This document shows, piece by piece, positions 5,120 to 7,999 of a DNA stretch of 7,999 nucleotides. The DNA lies in assembly GCA_017411665.1 (NCBI GenBank), contig JAFQPT010000207.1, positions 1 to 7,999 of the forward strand. Reading direction: 5' to 3'. This DNA is from Oscillospiraceae bacterium (GTDB lineage Bacteria > Bacillota_A > Clostridia > Oscillospirales > Oscillospiraceae). Positions within the stretch are counted from its first letter, which is position 1, and each line of letters starts with the position of its first letter. The translations under genes were made by a program, and so were the position numbers. The notes beneath the pieces are model-generated. The model had not been told where the DNA came from. It searched no databases and was given only the letters and a program-made list of their open reading frames with translations.

Positions 5120-7740
5120 TCAAATTGAATTTGAGAACCGAGAATCGTTTTCTTGATGATGATTTTTTTCTCAATGCGCTCCTTCAATTCGGGGACATGA
5201 GATATGACCCCAATCAGACGGTTGCCGTCTGCCAGCTTGGTCAGCAGGTTGCGTGCCTGCGTGAGAGAATTTTCGTCCAGTGTGCCGAAGCCTTCGTCTA
5301 TGAACATAGAGTCCAGACGAATACTGCCGCTGCGAGCCTGTACAATATCGCTGAGTCCCAATGCCATGGACAAGGATGCCATGAAGGATTCACCGCCGGA
5401 CAGGGTGGAGACATCGCGCCACTGACCTGTGCTGCGGTCCAGCACTTCCAAATCCAGACCGCTCTGAGTGCGGTTGTCTTTGAATTCCTGTCGACAGCGC
5501 AGGGTGAACATGCCGTCGGTAAGGGTAGTCAGACGCTTGTTGGCAGCGGCGATGATCTGCTTGAAGTAATACTGCAGCACGTATGTTTCGAAGCTGAGCT
5601 TGCCGTTTTGAGAGCCCTGTCCCGATACGCAGTTGTACAGCTCCTGCAGCAGTGCGCTGCGGTGGCTGACTTCCGCACTTTCGTCTTTGCGGCTGAGAAG
5701 TGTCTTGCGGGCATCGGTGTTTCTGCGCAGTGTCACATCCAAACGGAGCTTTTCTGCGGAGAGGGCATTGATCCGGGTGTCGATTTCGCTGCGCTCTGCT
5801 TCGGGTACGGACAAATCGGTTATGGATTGTCCTGCCAGCTGGGTCTGCAGCTCAGCGATGCGGGTGGAAAGAGCTTGCTCGGTGGATTTATACTGCTCGA
5901 TTTGGGCGGTCAGACGGGTAATTTCCCCACGGGTCAGCTTTGCCTGCAAATAGGCATCCCGCGAGGCAAAGCCTGCATCCTGCAGTTCTTTTGCAAACTG
6001 CGCTTCCAGAACCTGGATGCTTTCCTGCAGTTCCAGTGCGCTGCTGTGCGCGTGGTCGCGGGCCTGGACGCACTTTGCGGCGTCCAATGCAGCCGTGCGT
6101 TGTGCGGCAGAAGCTGCTTTGTGTTCCTTCTCGATTGCGGAGATGGTTTGCGTCAGCCTGCGGATGGAGGTGTTCAAGGTTTCGACAGTTGTGTCTTCCG
6201 TCAGGTGCAGAGTGTCCAGTCGCTCCTGTGCCTGTGCGAGAGCAGCCTGTGCAGCGGTCAGTTTGGTGCGGGTGTCTTCCACCAGACGGTCGGACTGTTT
6301 CTTTGCCTGCTCGGCGGACTCTACCTGCTCCTTGGTGACCAGTGTGTCGGTTTCCATGGCAGGTGCGGGATGGGTAGTCGAACCGCAGACGGGGCAGGGC
6401 TTGCCCAGCTCCAGCTTTTTTGCCAACAGCTGTGCCTGGCTGTTGTAGAAGTGGAAACGGGTCAAATCCAGCTGTTTGGTCAGCTGTTCATTTTCCGACT
6501 CCAGTCGGCTCAGCCGTGTTTGCAGGCTGCGGAGGTTTTGCCGATGGGCCTGGACGGTTTCCAGCACGGGAATCAGCTCCTGCAGTCGGCTGCGCTGCTG
6601 TTTCATGGCATCTATCTGCTCCAGCTCTGCTTCTGCCTGCTGCAGTCGTGCATCGGCATCGGACAGCTTTCGGGTCAGCAGCTCTGTCTCTGCGGATTTT
6701 TGACGGAACAGCGTGTTCTGGCGCTGCAAATTAAGATGGTGGTCGGACAGAAGGGTATCGGTGGGGGTAAGTGCATCGGCACTGAGCGCCAGTGTGCGCT
6801 TTTGCTCGTTGGCGCGGCATTGGGGCAGTGCGGCGAGATGGGCGGTGTGCTGTGTCTGCTTTTGCTCCAGCTCGGCAAACAGACGGTTGACCGCTGCCCA
6901 ATCGGCAATCTGCTTGGTCAGTGTGTTGTATGCTTTGCGCTGTGCGGCGATATCGTTCTCCAATGTCTGTGCGGTCTTTTTCTGACGTTCGATGACATCT
7001 TCCAGTACAGGCAGCAGATGCTCCAGATAGTCGGGCGTTGCAGTATACACTGCCAGCTGCTCGGCGGCGGGGTCGTCCTCTGCTGCGGAAACTGCGTGCA
7101 TGGCGGACAGGATTTCCCCGTTGATGCGGCTGCGCAACTTTTCACATTCGTCGGCTCGCGTTTTCAGCACCTTGCGCAGGTCATCGTACTCGGATGTATT
7201 GAAAATTTTCTGCAGCAATGCTTTGCGCTTATCACTGGATGCACTGAGAATCTGCTGGAAATCTCCCTGTGCAATCATAACGGTCTGGGTGAACTGAGAA
7301 TGGGTCAGTCCGATGACGTCTTGCACAGCTGTGCTGACGGAGGCAATACCCGATGCGAGTTCACCGGTGTCCAGACAGACGAAATCGGCCTTGTGGGGCT
7401 GTTTGACGGGTTTGCCGTTTCCCTTTTTGGGAGGTCGGTAATATTCGGGGATGCGCTTGATGCGATAGGTTTGATTTTTGTGGAGAAATTCAAATTCCAC
7501 ATAAGTGTCGGTATCAGCGGAGGCATAGTCGGAACGGAAGGACTTGGCCTCGCGATTCTTCATGGTACTGGAGGGCTCTCCGTACAGAGCAAAGGTGATG
7601 GCATCGAAAATGGTGGTCTTGCCTGCACCTGTGTCACCTGTGATGAGGTAGACACCGTCCTGCCCCAGTCGGGTGAAGTCCACAACGGTTTCCCTTGCGT
7701 AGGGGCCGAATGCGGACATGGTCAGCTTAATCGGCTTCAT
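5113..7740 (-). CDS. sbcC: Nuclease SbcCD subunit C (Rad50-like ATPase)
   Basis: An 875-residue SMC/Rad50-type ATPase that works with SbcD to trim DNA ends and cut hairpins during repair and replication. The N-terminal ATPase lobe has Walker A GDTGAGKTT (35-43, Lys41) and Q-loop MIAQGDF (155-161, Gln158). A long coiled coil runs about 185-445, folds at the zinc-hook CPVC (Cys449, Cys452; followed by GSTTHPAP), and returns about 465-690. The C-terminal lobe has signature TLSGGES (779-785), Walker B MFIDEGFGTLD (812-822, Asp815 and Glu816) and switch His848 (ISHVP). All ATPase motifs are intact. It is shorter than the E. coli protein (about 1,050) because the coils are short. Start choice: the ATG at 7738-7740 encodes the family's usual MKPIKLTMSAFGPY beginning and has GGAGGTG (7748-7754 on the minus strand) seven bases upstream; the longer frame to 7800 lies within sbcD. 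It overlaps sbcD by 14 bases, indicating translational coupling. It has no TTA, CTA or TCA codons. Confidence 0.96.
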   Translation of the reverse strand: MKPIKLTMSAFGPYARETVVDFTRLGQDGVYLITGDTGAGKTTIFDAITFALYGEPSSTMKNREAKSFRSDYASADTDTYVEFEFLHKNQTYRIKRIPEYYRPPKKGNGKPVKQPHKADFVCLDTGELASGIASVSTAVQDVIGLTHSQFTQTVMIAQGDFQQILSASSDKRKALLQKIFNTSEYDDLRKVLKTRADECEKLRSRINGEILSAMHAVSAAEDDPAAEQLAVYTATPDYLEHLLPVLEDVIERQKKTAQTLENDIAAQRKAYNTLTKQIADWAAVNRLFAELEQKQTQHTAHLAALPQCRANEQKRTLALSADALTPTDTLLSDHHLNLQRQNTLFRQKSAETELLTRKLSDADARLQQAEAELEQIDAMKQQRSRLQELIPVLETVQAHRQNLRSLQTRLSRLESENEQLTKQLDLTRFHFYNSQAQLLAKKLELGKPCPVCGSTTHPAPAMETDTLVTKEQVESAEQAKKQSDRLVEDTRTKLTAAQAALAQAQERLDTLHLTEDTTVETLNTSIRRLTQTISAIEKEHKAASAAQRTAALDAAKCVQARDHAHSSALELQESIQVLEAQFAKELQDAGFASRDAYLQAKLTRGEITRLTAQIEQYKSTEQALSTRIAELQTQLAGQSITDLSVPEAERSEIDTRINALSAEKLRLDVTLRRNTDARKTLLSRKDESAEVSHRSALLQELYNCVSGQGSQNGKLSFETYVLQYYFKQIIAAANKRLTTLTDGMFTLRCRQEFKDNRTQSGLDLEVLDRSTGQWRDVSTLSGGESFMASLSMALGLSDIVQARSGSIRLDSMFIDEGFGTLDENSLTQARNLLTKLADGNRLIGVISHVPELKERIEKKIIIKKTILGSQIQFEV

Positions 7741-7999
7741 GGTGATGCACCTCCGTTTGGATTTCTTCCAGAATTGCCAGCATTTCCTCAGTGGGGTCAA
7801 CGCCGTTGTTTCTCAGCTTGTAGAAATCCCGAAACAGCTCCAGCATATTTTTGTTCTCGACGGCTTCCGCACCGATGATTTCTTCCGCAGTAGAGGTTTT
7901 GGAGTTTTCCACAGCAAAGGTCATCATGTTGGGAAAAACAGTTGCAGCGGTGATGCGGGCATCGGGGGATACCAGCTCATCCAGCAGAGTGACATGGAC
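7727..7999 (-). CDS. sbcD: Nuclease SbcCD subunit D (Mre11-like exonuclease), C-terminal part only
   Basis: The minus-strand frame is open from the right edge (base 7999) to TAA at 7727-7729, giving the last 90 residues. The visible part begins VHVTLLDELVSPDARI, matching the C-terminal region of SbcD (the VTLTDE-like strand, then a YPN-like turn seen here as FPNMM). It ends with a helical tail containing LFRDFYKLRNNG, the segment that packs on the base of the SbcC coiled coil. The metallophosphoesterase nuclease domain lies beyond the right edge and cannot be checked. The ATG at 7925-7927 is internal, not the start. The acidic tail ends in a HHH run just before EAD and overlaps the first codons of sbcC, the usual sbcD-sbcC order. 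Confidence 0.9.
   Translation of the reverse strand, partial: VHVTLLDELVSPDARITAATVFPNMMTFAVENSKTSTAEEIIGAEAVENKNMLELFRDFYKLRNNGVDPTEEMLAILEEIQTEVHHHEAD

Noticed and set aside
7741..7800. 20-codon N-terminal extension of sbcC
   Set aside because: It precedes the conserved MKPIKL beginning, overlaps sbcD coding sequence, and the good ribosome binding site at 7748-7754 serves the ATG at 7740.
5068..7878. 936-codon open frame on the plus strand opposite sbcC
   Set aside because: It is codon-aligned with sbcC, whose lack of TTA, CTA and TCA codons removes antisense stops. The product is rich in Cys, Gln, Leu and Phe with no recognisable domain, while the minus strand encodes every SbcC motif in order.

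Overview
The window looks like chromosomal DNA of a gut-type Clostridium relative, most likely Oscillospiraceae/Ruminococcaceae (Faecalibacterium/Gemmiger/Subdoligranulum-like). The clues are moderate GC, strong use of CTG, GCA and AAG codons with near absence of TTA, CTA and TCA, good AGGAGG ribosome binding sites, a split transketolase and a TRAP transporter. The taxon is inferred from style, not from a marker gene.

Layout, left to right. (1) 1-929, plus strand: nearly complete C-terminal subunit of a split transketolase, entering from the left edge. (2) 930-1199: a 270-base gap with a long imperfect hairpin (978-1023), a possible 20-codon peptide with a perfect Shine-Dalgarno (1074-1136), and a strong sigma-A-type promoter (1142-1171) whose 18-base spacer holds a 14-base perfect palindrome, a likely repressor operator. 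(3) 1200-4135: a complete TRAP transporter operon: lipoprotein binding protein DctP, small membrane subunit DctQ, large membrane subunit DctM. A 9-bp hairpin without a U-tract lies between dctP and dctQ. (4) 4136-4352: an 11-bp inverted repeat, a rho-independent terminator and the upstream region of the next gene. (5) 4353-5039: a FadR-subfamily (FCD domain) GntR regulator. (6) 5045-5084: a strong terminator usable in both directions, separating the convergent gene sets. (7) 5113-7999, minus strand: sbcC (complete) and the C-terminal 90 codons of sbcD, overlapping by 14 bases, encoding the SbcCD (Rad50/Mre11-type) nuclease.

How it fits together. The TRAP system should import an organic acid anion (sugar acid, keto acid, dicarboxylate or sulfonate) using a sodium gradient. 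The GntR-FCD protein is the obvious candidate for ligand-responsive control, and the palindrome inside the dctP promoter is the obvious candidate operator. The transketolase suggests that the imported compound, or a product of it, goes through a two-carbon ketol transfer, so the cluster probably continues to the left with the N-terminal transketolase subunit and other catabolic genes. sbcDC is an unrelated housekeeping DNA repair operon.

No phage, CRISPR, insertion sequence, tRNA or rRNA was seen. Most genes are ordinary families. The less ordinary signals are regulatory: the operator within the promoter spacer, the structured region and small reading frame upstream of dctP, and a consensus-like promoter (5092-5119) pointing antisense into sbcC.
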